64,000 bases of DNA from Pedobacter foliorum (GTDB lineage: Bacteria; Bacteroidota; Bacteroidia; Sphingobacteriales; Sphingobacteriaceae), in NCBI RefSeq assembly GCF_013266735.1, contig NZ_JABSNU010000002.1, positions 62,001 to 126,000 of the forward strand, read 5' to 3'. The stretch's first letter is position 1; every line of letters starts with the position of its first letter. Positions 17,701 through 26,730 of this stretch are shown piece after piece. The notes below the pieces were generated by a model. The model was given only the letters and a program-made list of their open reading frames with translations, was not told the DNA's origin and ran no database searches. A program made the position numbers and the translations under genes.

Positions 17701-18768
17701 GTCATTACAGATTTCTCTAACAGCATATCCACTTAAAGTATTGCTTCCACCTTGTGGGAAAAATTTTTCGAAGGAAATGTATTGATTAGGATAGTAGTTT
17801 ACACCGCCAAAATAAGTCCCAGCCCATATTCCACCTTCTTTATCTTTGGCTAAGGTATATACTGCATTGTCCGAAATTGAGTAAGGATCGTTAAACTGAT
17901 TACGCAGATTGCTGTACTTGTCTGTTTTTACGTTGTAAATGAATAAACCGGATTCTGTAGCTATCCAATATTCATCATCATTTTTAGCAATAAAATCTCT
18001 TGCATAAATAGCAGTTTGATCTGAATTCGCAACTAAAATATCCTTGTAAGTTAGTGTGCTGGTATCAAAAGATTTTACACCTTGATTAGATGTCCCAATT
18101 AAAAAGAAACCTTTTCCAGTATCATACAGCTTCTCTATCCAGGCAGAGATGGTCGGTTTGGAATTGCTAAACACGTTATAGCTTTCAAACCTATCCTTTA
18201 AGTCGTTATATTTTTGGATAAAACCATCAGTTGTCGAAACCCATACCTCGTCGTTTGCACTAATACTTAATGATGTAGCTCCAGAATGTACCCTTGATTC
18301 AAAAGTATTTAACTTTTTGGTTTGTTCATTATACTTGCAGAGCATTAGCCCGGCAATGTACCAGATATTGCCTTTGCTATCTAGCTTAATGTCTCGTATA
18401 TCTCTGTTTTTTGTTGGGGTTATAAGGTCAAAACTTTCATTTAAAGGATTGTATTTATATAGACCAAGTAGCGTGCCTACCCAAATGTTCTCATTTTTAT
18501 CCTCGTACAGGCTATGTATAAAATTATTACCAATGCTTTTAGGGTTGTCGGGATCATTTCTAAAGATTTTAAACGTGTAACCATCAAATCTGTTTAGACC
18601 ATCTTTAGTTCCAAACCATAAGAATCCTTTTCTATCCTGTAAACTGCAGATCACAGAATTATAAGATAAGCCGTTTTCGACTTGGTAATGTCTGAAGGTA
18701 TAAGATTGTGAGAATGCTGAAATCAGCATACCCATGAGTAAGGATAATATCAATAAAAACTTGTTCAA
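14779..18768 (-). CDS. Hybrid two-component regulator (HTCS) of the glycan locus
   Basis: A 1329-residue one-protein signalling system. Order: signal peptide (1-20), periplasmic two-component-regulator propeller repeats (about 25-680, with many W-G/T-x-x-G blade motifs such as GNIWIGTEDGGLNKL), Y_Y_Y domain (about 690-768), one membrane helix (about 776-795), HisKA with phospho-acceptor H833 (THEIRTPLTLIKG), HATPase (LIDNAVKYSSG, RGTGIGLPLARSL), receiver domain with D1122 (IISDIMMPVMDG) and a C-terminal AraC-type DNA-binding domain (about 1220-1325). HTCS proteins sense an oligosaccharide in the periplasm and activate an adjacent susCD locus. The gene is divergent from the SusC at 18970, with 201 nt between them, so it most likely controls that locus. 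Confidence 0.95.
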   Translation of the reverse strand: MNKFLLILSLLMGMLISAFSQSYTFRHYQVENGLSYNSVICSLQDRKGFLWFGTKDGLNRFDGYTFKIFRNDPDNPKSIGNNFIHSLYEDKNENIWVGTLLGLYKYNPLNESFDLITPTKNRDIRDIKLDSKGNIWYIAGLMLCKYNEQTKKLNTFESRVHSGATSLSISANDEVWVSTTDGFIQKYNDLKDRFESYNVFSNSKPTISAWIEKLYDTGKGFFLIGTSNQGVKSFDTSTLTYKDILVANSDQTAIYARDFIAKNDDEYWIATESGLFIYNVKTDKYSNLRNQFNDPYSISDNAVYTLAKDKEGGIWAGTYFGGVNYYPNQYISFEKFFPQGGSNTLSGYAVREICNDKEGNIWIGTEDGGLNKLNHSTGHFEHFKPTGDKTSVSHTNIHGLLVVDDELWIGTFERGLDVMNIKTSKVIRHYSAGHAPNELKSNFIESLLKTRSGEILVGTSFGLYRYNRTHNDFTLLNEVPGNLHYSNLIEDNQGTIWASSLRDGLYFYNPKQKTSGYYKYEENNKKSLSSNAVNSTFVDAKGGLWVATENGLNQFNEKERNFKRYNSKNGFLSNVFYKILEDRNGNLWISTSRGLVCFNPASNRIKSYTKANGLLSDQFNYSSAFKDTTGKMYFGSVKGLISYFPDQFRENNFVSPVYITGFQIYNKEIEINKKNSPLSRSINFTDQIELAHDQSTFSIDFAALGYTAPEMTEYTFKMEGLDKSWTYLKTNRKVYFTNLLPGTYVFKLKATNSSGVWSNKVTELKIIIKPPLWASPLAFLFYAVTIAIGIYYAIRYYHQRISNKNKRKIELWESKKEKELYHAKIEFFTYVTHEIRTPLTLIKGPLEEVMKKAEEVPAITEDLVIMKKNTNRLIELTDQLLDFRKTEIKGFNLNFVNINVSRLLEENYLRYKSAMEQKGLMLSVNLPEKPFYAYADPEALNKILSNLIDNAVKYSSGQIAIALNSDLHTFKIEVKSDGDLIPFNLHKKIFEPFYRMQSNKDQRGTGIGLPLARSLAELHEGTLQLKTDDGIWNTFTLVLPKHHEREFKINADLQDEILGVKEVVYENKNIESPVILLVEDNIEIREFIADKLIKDFQVIQTDNGMEALNILKEKSIHLIISDIMMPVMDGYELCKAVKDNLEYTHIPIILLTAKNTLQSKIEGLEVGADAYLEKPFSPDHLFTQISNLLASRDKIKNYFASSPLVHIKSMAYNKADEAFLEKLNEIINKNIDNKSLDVDLLADAMNMSRPTLYRKIKVISNLSPHELINITRLKKAAELLVEGNYKILKIASLTGFNSQAQFGRCFVKQFGMTPSEYAGSKHLVNNEAE

Positions 18769-18877
18769 GGCTATTTAATATTGGTTAACATAAAGATAGA
18801 CCGAAAAAACCGGCAATAAGGAATCTAAATTCCCTATTCCTACTATTCTAGTGCCATTTGAGACAAATTGAACAATG

Positions 18878-18896
18878 TTTGATCAGTAAGATCAAA
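18878..18896. promoter_or_regulatory. Dyad TTTGATC-N5-GATCAAA in the HTCS/SusC intergenic region
   Basis: A 7-bp perfect inverted repeat with a 5-nt spacer lies 74 nt before the SusC start and 110 nt before the HTCS start. Its position suits an activator or repressor site. It is an AT-rich palindrome found by eye, so it may be coincidental. Confidence 0.35.
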
Positions 18897-18969
18897 TGTT
18901 AATTCCTCAATTAGCATAACAATTCATGGCGCTATGCAGTGAATTGAACCAACCAAATATAAATTATAA

Positions 18970-21900
18970 ATGAGCATGAAAAAAAAATTACACTTTAGCA
19001 AAGAGTTAAAGCTCTGCTTTATTCTTAGTTCATTATTTATCCTCTGTTGTCAAGCTGTATTTGCACAGAGTAACGTAACCGGAACAGTATCTGATAAGTC
19101 CGGGCCATTAGTAGGTGTTGGGGTGCAGGTAAAGGGAGCGTCTGCATCTACGACAACAAATCAGAATGGCGTTTATACTATTTCCGTACCTAATGCAGGA
19201 AATGCTGTTCTTGTGTTTTCTTACATCGGTTTTACGACCCAGGAAGTTGCCGTTAACGGTCGGTCTACTGTTAATGCATCCTTAGTCGAGTCAGCATCTG
19301 ATTTAAATGAGATAGTTGTTGTTGGTTATGGAACGCAGAAAAAGAAAGACCTTACAGGAGCTATCTCTATTGTAAAAGCTGCTGACGTTCAGAAGAGGCA
19401 AGGAACCACTGTTGCTGAATCATTACAGGGCTTAGCTACCGGAATAAAGGTAAGGGGAGGTGGGCAACCCGGATCAGAAGCCCAGATACAGATCAGAGGG
19501 TTAAAAAACTTTGGAGATAACAATCCATTATATGTAATTGATGGATTGGTTACCAGTGCAAACCGAGATTTTAATCCTGCAGATATTGAATCTATTCAAA
19601 TTCTTAAGGATGCATCTGCTGCGGCTATTTATGGTTCAAGAGCAGCAAATGGCGTAATTATCATCACTACGAAAAAAGGTCTTGATGGTCCAATGAAAAT
19701 AGAGTTTTCAGGAAAAAGTAGTGTGCAGACAATGCCTAGGTATGATGTTGCCGGGACTGAAGAGTTTTCCAGACTAAATTTTATGGCTTATGATAATGCC
19801 AAGGTTAAACGTCAGGAGCTAGATCTAAATACAAATACCGACTGGCAGGATGTTGCATTTAGAACAGGAAATGTACAAGATTACAATTTAAGTTTCTCGG
19901 GAGGAAGTAAAGATGCTTCTTATTTTGTTTCGGGAGGATATTTTGGGAATAAAGGAACTGTAATCAGTACCGATTTTGATCGGCTTAGTTTTAGAGTAAA
20001 TACAAAGGGAACCAAAGGTATATTTACAATAGGAGAGAATTTGGCTATTAGTAGTTCTAAAGTCAACGAGATGTCAGGTAACCCAATAATCGATGTGATT
20101 CGTATGTTACCTACCATACCGGTTTACGATGCAAGTCACCCTGGAGGATATGGTTATGGAGATGAGTCAAAAGCCAGAACCTTTGGAACTAATCCGCTCG
20201 CTATAGCTAATCTTGAAGATCGTGTTAATCAAAACTTAAGAATCAGAGGTAATTTATTTGCCGAGCTGCAGTTGCTTAAGCCTTTAAAATTCAGATCAAG
20301 TCTTGGTTATGAAACCAGCAGAGATCATTACACCTATTTAAAAAAAGACGGATTCTGGACACTTAACCAGGCTTACGATCCCGCAATACTAAATGAGAAT
20401 AGAGGAGAATCATCAACAGTTCTCATAGAAAACACACTTACTTTCAATAAAGAGTTCGGTAAGCATTCATTAACAGTTATCGGAGGACAATCTTATCAAA
20501 AGGATAATTATGCAATGATGTGGGGTACAAAACGTAATATTTTGCAGAACTCAACAACAGGTCATTATTACGATGTTTTAGATCAGGGGAATGAAGCGCT
20601 TACCGGTGGCTATAGGAACCGCTCAGATCTGATTTCTTACTTTGGTAGGTTAGAATATAATTATGCTGATAAGTATTTGCTAAATGCAGTTATCAGAACT
20701 GATGGTGTCTCTCGATTCGGTCCTGACTATAAATTTGGGAGTTTTCCATCTGTATCAGGCGCATGGCGCATTAGTAGAGAAGATTTTTTCAAATCATCAT
20801 GGATTGATGACCTGAAAATAAGAGCTAATTATGGAACTTTAGGAAGTAGTGATATTGGTGCTTATGAGTACATGGCTTTTGTTAATACTTTCTCTGCAAT
20901 TCCAATGGGGCCAAATCAAAACCTTCAGTCAGGTTCAACACAGGTACAGCTTGCAAACCGTGATTTGCATTGGGAAGAAGTAACCCAACAAAATTATGGT
21001 ATTGATGCTGCTTTTCTTAATAATAAACTTTCAATTAGTGGTGAGTATTTTATCTCAAAAACAAAAGGAGTATTAATTCGTTACCCTTTGCTTATTTCAA
21101 CAGGTAATGATGGTGGCAATCCTTTTGTAAATGGTGGTATATTGGGTAATAGAGGGTTTGAATTAACCGCAACTTATGCAGAAAGTTCAACTGAGTTTAA
21201 ATACAATGTTACTGCAAACTTAACTACCCTGAATAATAAAGTTTTAGGCTTGGGTTACAACAAGAATAAAACATTTGTTGGGAATACAGTTACAGAAGTT
21301 GGTGAGCCAATTGGAATGTGGTATGTTTTGCAAACAGATGGATTATTCCAGAATCTTGATGATGTAAAAAATTATAAAAATTCTAAGGGAAAAATAATCC
21401 AACCCGGAGCACAGCCAGGAGATATTCGCTATAAGGACAATGATGGTGACGGCGAAATCACCAATAAGGATAAAGTAGTTGTTGGAAGCCCGTGGGCTAA
21501 TTATGAATTGGGTTTAAACATAGGTGCATCGTATAAAGGGTTTGAATTTTCTATGGATTGGTTCGGCTCTTTTGGAGCAAAGGTATTTAACGGGCCAAGG
21601 AGTGTAATGGATAATTTCTCTGACAATTCTAATTACCGTGCGGGAGTTCAACCATGGACACCAGAAAACCCAAATACAACTGTTCCTCGTGCTTTTTATA
21701 GCAGTACAATCAATGCAAGGGGAGATACCGATCGGTGGCTTGAGAATGGAAGTTTTGCACGCATGAAATACATCGGTATTTCTTACAACATTCCAAATAA
21801 ACTGTTAAAAAGAATAGGGTTTAACAATGCGAAGGTGATCCTTTCCGGACAAAACCTTATCACAATTACTAAGTACACTGGGCTTGATCCTGAATTTAGC

Positions 21901-21987
21901 AATAAAAGTGTTTTTGAAAAGGGATTTGACTATGGTGCATTTCCAAATTTAAGAACTGTATCTCTTGGTTTAAACTTCGGATTTTAA
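18970..21987 (+). CDS. SusC/RagA-type TonB-dependent transporter (glycan locus)
   Basis: A 1005-residue outer membrane transporter for oligosaccharides. The signal sequence (about 1-32, ending QAVFAQ) is followed by the carboxypeptidase-regulatory-like domain (about 33-110, VTGTVSDKSGPLVGVGVQVKG), the TonB box/plug start NEIVVVGYGTQKKKDLTGA, the plug with IESIQILKDASAAAIYGSRA and NGVIIITTKKG, and the beta-barrel ending in LRTVSLGLNFGF. ATG at 18970 or the second Met two codons later (MKKKLHF) could start translation; the latter gives a more usual signal peptide. susD follows after 10 nt and three hydrolase genes follow that. It is divergent from the HTCS gene, which is expected to activate it. 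Confidence 0.95.
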   Translation: MSMKKKLHFSKELKLCFILSSLFILCCQAVFAQSNVTGTVSDKSGPLVGVGVQVKGASASTTTNQNGVYTISVPNAGNAVLVFSYIGFTTQEVAVNGRSTVNASLVESASDLNEIVVVGYGTQKKKDLTGAISIVKAADVQKRQGTTVAESLQGLATGIKVRGGGQPGSEAQIQIRGLKNFGDNNPLYVIDGLVTSANRDFNPADIESIQILKDASAAAIYGSRAANGVIIITTKKGLDGPMKIEFSGKSSVQTMPRYDVAGTEEFSRLNFMAYDNAKVKRQELDLNTNTDWQDVAFRTGNVQDYNLSFSGGSKDASYFVSGGYFGNKGTVISTDFDRLSFRVNTKGTKGIFTIGENLAISSSKVNEMSGNPIIDVIRMLPTIPVYDASHPGGYGYGDESKARTFGTNPLAIANLEDRVNQNLRIRGNLFAELQLLKPLKFRSSLGYETSRDHYTYLKKDGFWTLNQAYDPAILNENRGESSTVLIENTLTFNKEFGKHSLTVIGGQSYQKDNYAMMWGTKRNILQNSTTGHYYDVLDQGNEALTGGYRNRSDLISYFGRLEYNYADKYLLNAVIRTDGVSRFGPDYKFGSFPSVSGAWRISREDFFKSSWIDDLKIRANYGTLGSSDIGAYEYMAFVNTFSAIPMGPNQNLQSGSTQVQLANRDLHWEEVTQQNYGIDAAFLNNKLSISGEYFISKTKGVLIRYPLLISTGNDGGNPFVNGGILGNRGFELTATYAESSTEFKYNVTANLTTLNNKVLGLGYNKNKTFVGNTVTEVGEPIGMWYVLQTDGLFQNLDDVKNYKNSKGKIIQPGAQPGDIRYKDNDGDGEITNKDKVVVGSPWANYELGLNIGASYKGFEFSMDWFGSFGAKVFNGPRSVMDNFSDNSNYRAGVQPWTPENPNTTVPRAFYSSTINARGDTDRWLENGSFARMKYIGISYNIPNKLLKRIGFNNAKVILSGQNLITITKYTGLDPEFSNKSVFEKGFDYGAFPNLRTVSLGLNFGF

Positions 21988-21997
21988 TATTAGAAAC

Positions 21998-23527
21998 ATG
22001 AAAAAGATAATTTCAAAAATATTTGTGCTTAGTGCACTAGTCCTGATGTTCTCCTGTAAAAAGGATTTGCTAAACCAGGATAATCCAAATACATTAACTG
22101 TCGACCAGTTTTGGAAAACTGAAGGTGATGCCCAGAAAGGGGTAAATGCAGCTTATGCTATGTTTTACCAAAATGGTGGATGGAACAGATGGATATATTT
22201 TAGGCTTGATTTAACATCTGATGAAGGATGGAGTAATAGCCCATGGACTGAACTGGGCGATTGGACTCGTTTCCAGTACATTAATTATAATTTCTGGGAA
22301 GGGAATGTGAATACTTACAGAGACACCTACAAGGCGATTTTCAGATGCAATCAGGTGCTAACGTATGTGCCCGATATTCCTTTTACAGATGCTAAAAAGA
22401 AGGCTGAAATACTTGCGCAGGCTAAATTTTTGAGAGGTTTTTACTACTACTATGCGGCCATATTATGGGAGAACTTTCCTATTGTAACCACTCTTCAAAA
22501 ACCAACTGATTTGCCTCAGCAAAGTTCTTTAGCTCAGGTTTGGGCACAAGTAGAAAAGGACCTTACAGAGGCCAGTGCTGATTTGCCTGAACAATGGACA
22601 GGAAATGAAATCGGAAGGGCTACAAAAGGAGCTGCGCAGGCATTATTAGGGAAAGCATTAATGCAACAACACAAGTGGTCTGATGCTAAAACCGCATTTG
22701 ACTATCTTGTTACCGGCGCAGGTAAAAATTATTATGATCTTGTTGATTATAAAGATAACTTCAGGGCAGAAAACGAAAATAACAAAGAGTCTGTTTTTGA
22801 AATTCAGTTTTCTGATGTCAACAAAAATGCGGAAGGTGATGGTCCAAGTGCAAATGTGGGCAGTAACCGAGCTCAGTTTTTTGCACCCAGGAGTATTGGA
22901 TGGTCAGATGGACAGGCCAGATTCTGGTTGGTCAATGAGTTTAAAAAAGAAAAAACTGTTGATAATAAAATTGATCCAAGATTAAGATATACATTGTTTT
23001 ATCCTGGTCTTGAAGCTGATTTTGGCGATAAGATTTACGGTAGAAGTTGGGAGTGGGGAGCCGATGAAGCTTGGTTCAAAAAATACTCGAGAGATTATAT
23101 GCGTAATAATGAAGATTATTTTAATCAGGTTAACAATAGGGTAATTCGTTATGCCGATGTTTTATTAATGTATGCTGAAGCATTAAATGAGCTAGGGCAA
23201 ACAGCCGATGCTTATCAATACGTAAATCGTGTACGCACCCGAGCAAACATGGCCGCTTTGGCTACTGCTTACCCCACAATTGGAAATGATAAAGATCTAT
23301 TCAGAGATCGATTGAAGGTTGAAAGGAGTTTAGAACTTTGTGGTGAAAGCGTTAGATGGGCGGATTTAAAGCGTTGGGGTGATCTTGATACTAAAGTGAA
23401 TGTAGATAAAGTGGCATTACGCGATCCTGACTTTAAGAACTTTGTTGTAGGAAAACATATCAGATTACCATTGCCTCAGGTTGAAGTAGATAATAACACA
23501 AATCTTTCACAGAACCCTAATTATTAA
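21998..23527 (+). CDS. SusD/RagB-type surface glycan-binding lipoprotein
   Basis: A 509-residue lipoprotein with lipobox MFSC (Cys20) and the typical start CKKDLLNQDNPNTLTVDQFW. Motifs of the family are AKFLRGFYYYYAAILWENFP, GAAQALLGKALMQQ, RYADVLLMYAEALNELGQ and VERSLELCGESVRWADLKRWG, ending with the usual 'LSQNPNY'. It binds the oligosaccharide at the cell surface and closes over the SusC pore. It lies 10 nt after SusC and 10 nt before a GH43 gene. The aromatic-rich N-terminal half (many Trp and Tyr) fits glycan stacking. Confidence 0.95.
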   Translation: MKKIISKIFVLSALVLMFSCKKDLLNQDNPNTLTVDQFWKTEGDAQKGVNAAYAMFYQNGGWNRWIYFRLDLTSDEGWSNSPWTELGDWTRFQYINYNFWEGNVNTYRDTYKAIFRCNQVLTYVPDIPFTDAKKKAEILAQAKFLRGFYYYYAAILWENFPIVTTLQKPTDLPQQSSLAQVWAQVEKDLTEASADLPEQWTGNEIGRATKGAAQALLGKALMQQHKWSDAKTAFDYLVTGAGKNYYDLVDYKDNFRAENENNKESVFEIQFSDVNKNAEGDGPSANVGSNRAQFFAPRSIGWSDGQARFWLVNEFKKEKTVDNKIDPRLRYTLFYPGLEADFGDKIYGRSWEWGADEAWFKKYSRDYMRNNEDYFNQVNNRVIRYADVLLMYAEALNELGQTADAYQYVNRVRTRANMAALATAYPTIGNDKDLFRDRLKVERSLELCGESVRWADLKRWGDLDTKVNVDKVALRDPDFKNFVVGKHIRLPLPQVEVDNNTNLSQNPNY

Positions 23528-23537
23528 TTCAAAAACT

Positions 23538-24602
23538 ATGTTTTTAAGAAGTGTAACCGTTATTCTACTATTGCAAGCTGTAATTGGTTGTAGCAAGAGC
23601 CAGAAAAAGTCTGAACCGAATATAGATAAGCCAGCACCTGTTATAACTACATTCACAAATCCTTTGCTTAGTAGTGGCCCCGATCCTTGGGTTATCCAAA
23701 AGGACGGGTATTACTATTACATGAATACCCAGGGAAGCCAGGTTTCTATACTTAAAACAAAAACGCTTTCGCAGTTAAATAGGGCAGAGGTTACAGTGGC
23801 CTATAAGGCACCAGCTACAGGTGCCGATTCAAAGAATATATGGGCACCGGAACTACATTTCCTGAACAATAAATGGTACATCTATTATACTGCAGGATCC
23901 TCAGGAGATTTAGCTACCCAGCGTATGTTTGTTCTCGAAAACAGTAGTGCCGATCCGACAAAAGGCGCCTGGGTTGTAAAGGGACAAATAAAGGATAATA
24001 ATGCTGATTTCTTTGCTATAGATGCTACTGTATTTTCCAGTGATGGTAAAAATTACATCATCTGGAGCGGGCATATTTCGGCTTCTGATAATACACAGCG
24101 ATTGTATATTGCTCAGTTAGCTAATGAACCATGGAAGATGGCAACAGCAAGAGTCGAGATTTCTACTCCTACATACGATTGGGAAAAGATAGGGTTGCCT
24201 TATGTAAACGAAGGCCCTGAAATTCTGAAGAACCAGAAAGGAAAAACTTTTCTTATCTTTTCTGCCAGTGGTTGCTGGACCGATGATTATTCTTTGGGGA
24301 TGATTACTTTAAAAGATAATGGCGATCCATTGAAACCAATTGATTGGACAAAAACAGATAAGCCAGTGTTTACTAAAAAACCAGAAAATGGAGCTTATGG
24401 CCCTGGTCATAATAGCTTTTTCAAATCACCCGATGGAACGGAAGATTGGATACTTTATCATGCTAATCCCAGAGGGGGATTAGCATGTTCTAACGACCGT
24501 AGTCCGAGGATGCAGAAGTTTACCTGGAATGCCGATGGAACACCAAATTTTGGTGAACCTGTAAAAATTGATACGCCAATCTTAAAACCATCGGGTGAAT
24601 GA
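23538..24602 (+). CDS. GH43 lipoprotein, probable arabinan/arabinoxylan-active
   Basis: A 354-residue lipoprotein with lipobox VIGC (Cys18). The GH43 propeller begins at NPLLSSGPDPWVIQ (D49 as base) and has WAPELHFLNNKWYIYYTA, AIDATVF (modulating Asp) and YVNEGPEIL with E225 as acid, then AYGPGHNSFF. This arrangement is usual in GH43 enzymes acting on alpha-L-arabinofuranosides or beta-xylosides. The gene starts 10 nt after susD and overlaps the following fusion enzyme by 4 nt (ATGA), so the two are translationally coupled. The lipid anchor suggests location at the outer membrane, facing either side. Confidence 0.9.
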   Translation: MFLRSVTVILLLQAVIGCSKSQKKSEPNIDKPAPVITTFTNPLLSSGPDPWVIQKDGYYYYMNTQGSQVSILKTKTLSQLNRAEVTVAYKAPATGADSKNIWAPELHFLNNKWYIYYTAGSSGDLATQRMFVLENSSADPTKGAWVVKGQIKDNNADFFAIDATVFSSDGKNYIIWSGHISASDNTQRLYIAQLANEPWKMATARVEISTPTYDWEKIGLPYVNEGPEILKNQKGKTFLIFSASGCWTDDYSLGMITLKDNGDPLKPIDWTKTDKPVFTKKPENGAYGPGHNSFFKSPDGTEDWILYHANPRGGLACSNDRSPRMQKFTWNADGTPNFGEPVKIDTPILKPSGE

Positions 24603-26665
24603 GGGCTGTAATTCAAATTTTCGCGGCGGCACAGTTCTGCCTATTTTTATCTTTTGGATGTGGTAAAAAGAATGAAACGGTTGTTGCTCCGCAAAAATTA
24701 TCTGTCAATAGTCATATCGAATGGGATTATAGCACCTTAAAAAAAGTTTCATCATCTGCCGCAGGCGAAAGGTATTGCGGGTATGCAAGGATGATTCAAT
24801 TGCACGATCAATCGTTGTTAGCCGTTTATGAGGCAAGTGGAAATATTGTCAGCGTAAAAAGTACTGATCTTGGAGCTACCTGGTCGGCACCTGTTTCTGT
24901 TGCCCAACGTGCTGATGGAACAAATATGTCTGTGCCGGATATATTGGAGTTAAAAGACCACTCCTTACTTGCTTGTTATAATCCAAGACCATACGATATT
25001 TCCCCTGCCAGAAAGTTCGGTATTCGTACGAAGAAAAGCTATGATGGCGGATTAACATGGAAAGACGAGAAGCTGCTTTATGAAGCCGGTTATGAATTTA
25101 AGAATGGATGTTGGGAACCATCTGCAATACAATTACCTGATGGAGAGATTCAGCTATACTTTGCTAACGAAGGAGATTATCTCAATTCTGACGAGCAAAA
25201 TATCTCTATGCTACGTTCCAGTGATAACGGATTAACATGGACTAAAAAAGCTGAGATTGTAAGTTTCAGAGCAGGGAAACGGGATGGTATGCCTGTACCT
25301 TTATTGCTTAATAATGGAAAAGAAATTGTTTTTGCTATAGAAGACAATGGCTTTGATGCTTTTAAACCTTACATCATCAGAAATTCTATAAAAGACAATT
25401 GGGCAAGTACAGTAGATGCCAACAGTACTAACCGAAGCTATGCACTAGCAGATAAAATTGACGACAAAATTTATGCCGGTGCGCCTTATTTAAGGCAATT
25501 AAAAAGTGGAGAAACTATCCTTTCCTATCAAGGTACAGAAGGCCGTACCAATAAAATGGAATTTGCAGACATGAAGGTTGTTGTTGGAGATGATCAAGCT
25601 CGTAATTTTAATAGAAAATCTACACCATTTATTATTCCTGCAAACAAATCTTGCCTATGGAGTAGCGTAACTGTTTTAAATGATAACACCATAGTAGCAG
25701 TAACCAGTACAAATGCTTATTCCAACCAATCTGAAATCTGGATGGTAAAGGGGCGTCTGGTGCAAGATCCAATAGCACTTGCGGATCCTACTATATTTTT
25801 GGACAATGGTACTTACTATCTCTACGGTACAAGCAGTGATAAGGGATTTGAGGTTTACGAATCATCGGATTTAAAAAGCTGGAAAGGGCCGGTTGGTAAA
25901 AACAACGGTTTAGCTCTTGTAAAGGGAGAATCTTTTGGTAGTAAGGGCTTTTGGGCTCCACAAGTTTTTAAGCATAAAAACAGCTATTACATGGCATATA
26001 CAGCTGATGAACAAATAGCCATAGCAAAAAGTGATAGTCCACTCGGCCCTTTTAAGCAAGAACAGATAAAATCTCTTTCAGGCATTGGCAAACAGATTGA
26101 TCCTTTTGTGTTTTTTGATACTGATGGTAAAACGTATATGTATCATGTGAAACTTAAGGAAGGCAATAGGATTTTTGTTTCCGAAATGAAGGCTGATCTT
26201 TCAGATGTAATACAACAAACCACCAAAGAATGTATTAATGGAGAGCTACCATGGGAAAATACAGAGAAAACAGATTGGCCAGTTACTGAAGGCCCAACAG
26301 TAATAAAACATAAAAATCTTTATTATATGATCTATTCTGCAAATGATTTTCGCAATAAGGATTATGCAGTAGGTTATGCGACTTCAACTTCCCCTATAGG
26401 ACCGTGGAAAAAATATGCCGGTAGTCCAATTATAAGTAGAGAAAAGCTAAAGTATAATGGAACGGGGCATGGCGATTTGTTTACTGACAAAGACGGGAAT
26501 TACAAGTACGTAATGCATACTCATCATTCTTCTGTAAAGGTATCACCACGGTCGACCGGAATTATAGACGTAAAGTTTGCCAATGAAAAAGGGAGCGAAA
26601 CCGATGTGTTGGAAGCTGATAAATCAACATTTAAGCTTCTTTATACTAGCGCTGCTGCCAAATAA
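24599..26665 (+). CDS. Two-domain lipoprotein: sialidase-fold (GH93-like) domain fused to GH43
   Basis: A 688-residue lipoprotein (lipobox SFGC, Cys21) with two catalytic-type propellers. Residues about 40-385 form a sialidase-like six-bladed propeller with three Asp-box motifs: STDLGATW, SYDGGLTW and SSDNGLTW. Residues about 390-685 form a GH43 propeller: ADPTIFLDNGTYYLYG (D about 396), FWAPQVFKHKNSYYMAY, IDPFVFFD and VTEGPTVIKHK (E about 564), then NGTGHGDLF. Asp-box propellers in arabinan loci are often exo-1,5-alpha-L-arabinanases (GH93) rather than sialidases, and I favour that here because both partners are GH43; this is inference. It overlaps the upstream GH43 gene by 4 nt. The fusion would couple exo-cleavage with debranching. 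Confidence 0.82.
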   Translation: MRAVIQIFAAAQFCLFLSFGCGKKNETVVAPQKLSVNSHIEWDYSTLKKVSSSAAGERYCGYARMIQLHDQSLLAVYEASGNIVSVKSTDLGATWSAPVSVAQRADGTNMSVPDILELKDHSLLACYNPRPYDISPARKFGIRTKKSYDGGLTWKDEKLLYEAGYEFKNGCWEPSAIQLPDGEIQLYFANEGDYLNSDEQNISMLRSSDNGLTWTKKAEIVSFRAGKRDGMPVPLLLNNGKEIVFAIEDNGFDAFKPYIIRNSIKDNWASTVDANSTNRSYALADKIDDKIYAGAPYLRQLKSGETILSYQGTEGRTNKMEFADMKVVVGDDQARNFNRKSTPFIIPANKSCLWSSVTVLNDNTIVAVTSTNAYSNQSEIWMVKGRLVQDPIALADPTIFLDNGTYYLYGTSSDKGFEVYESSDLKSWKGPVGKNNGLALVKGESFGSKGFWAPQVFKHKNSYYMAYTADEQIAIAKSDSPLGPFKQEQIKSLSGIGKQIDPFVFFDTDGKTYMYHVKLKEGNRIFVSEMKADLSDVIQQTTKECINGELPWENTEKTDWPVTEGPTVIKHKNLYYMIYSANDFRNKDYAVGYATSTSPIGPWKKYAGSPIISREKLKYNGTGHGDLFTDKDGNYKYVMHTHHSSVKVSPRSTGIIDVKFANEKGSETDVLEADKSTFKLLYTSAAAK

Positions 26666-26730
26666 TTGCACCAAATTTAATAACCATATACAATGAACAA
26701 ATTACTAAATTTTAACTAGAACCACTTAAA

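Noticed and set aside
24599..25760. Calling the first domain of the fusion a sialidase
   Set aside because: Asp-boxes alone do not show sialidase activity, no sialic-acid genes are nearby, and the GH43 partners favour an arabinan-type substrate.
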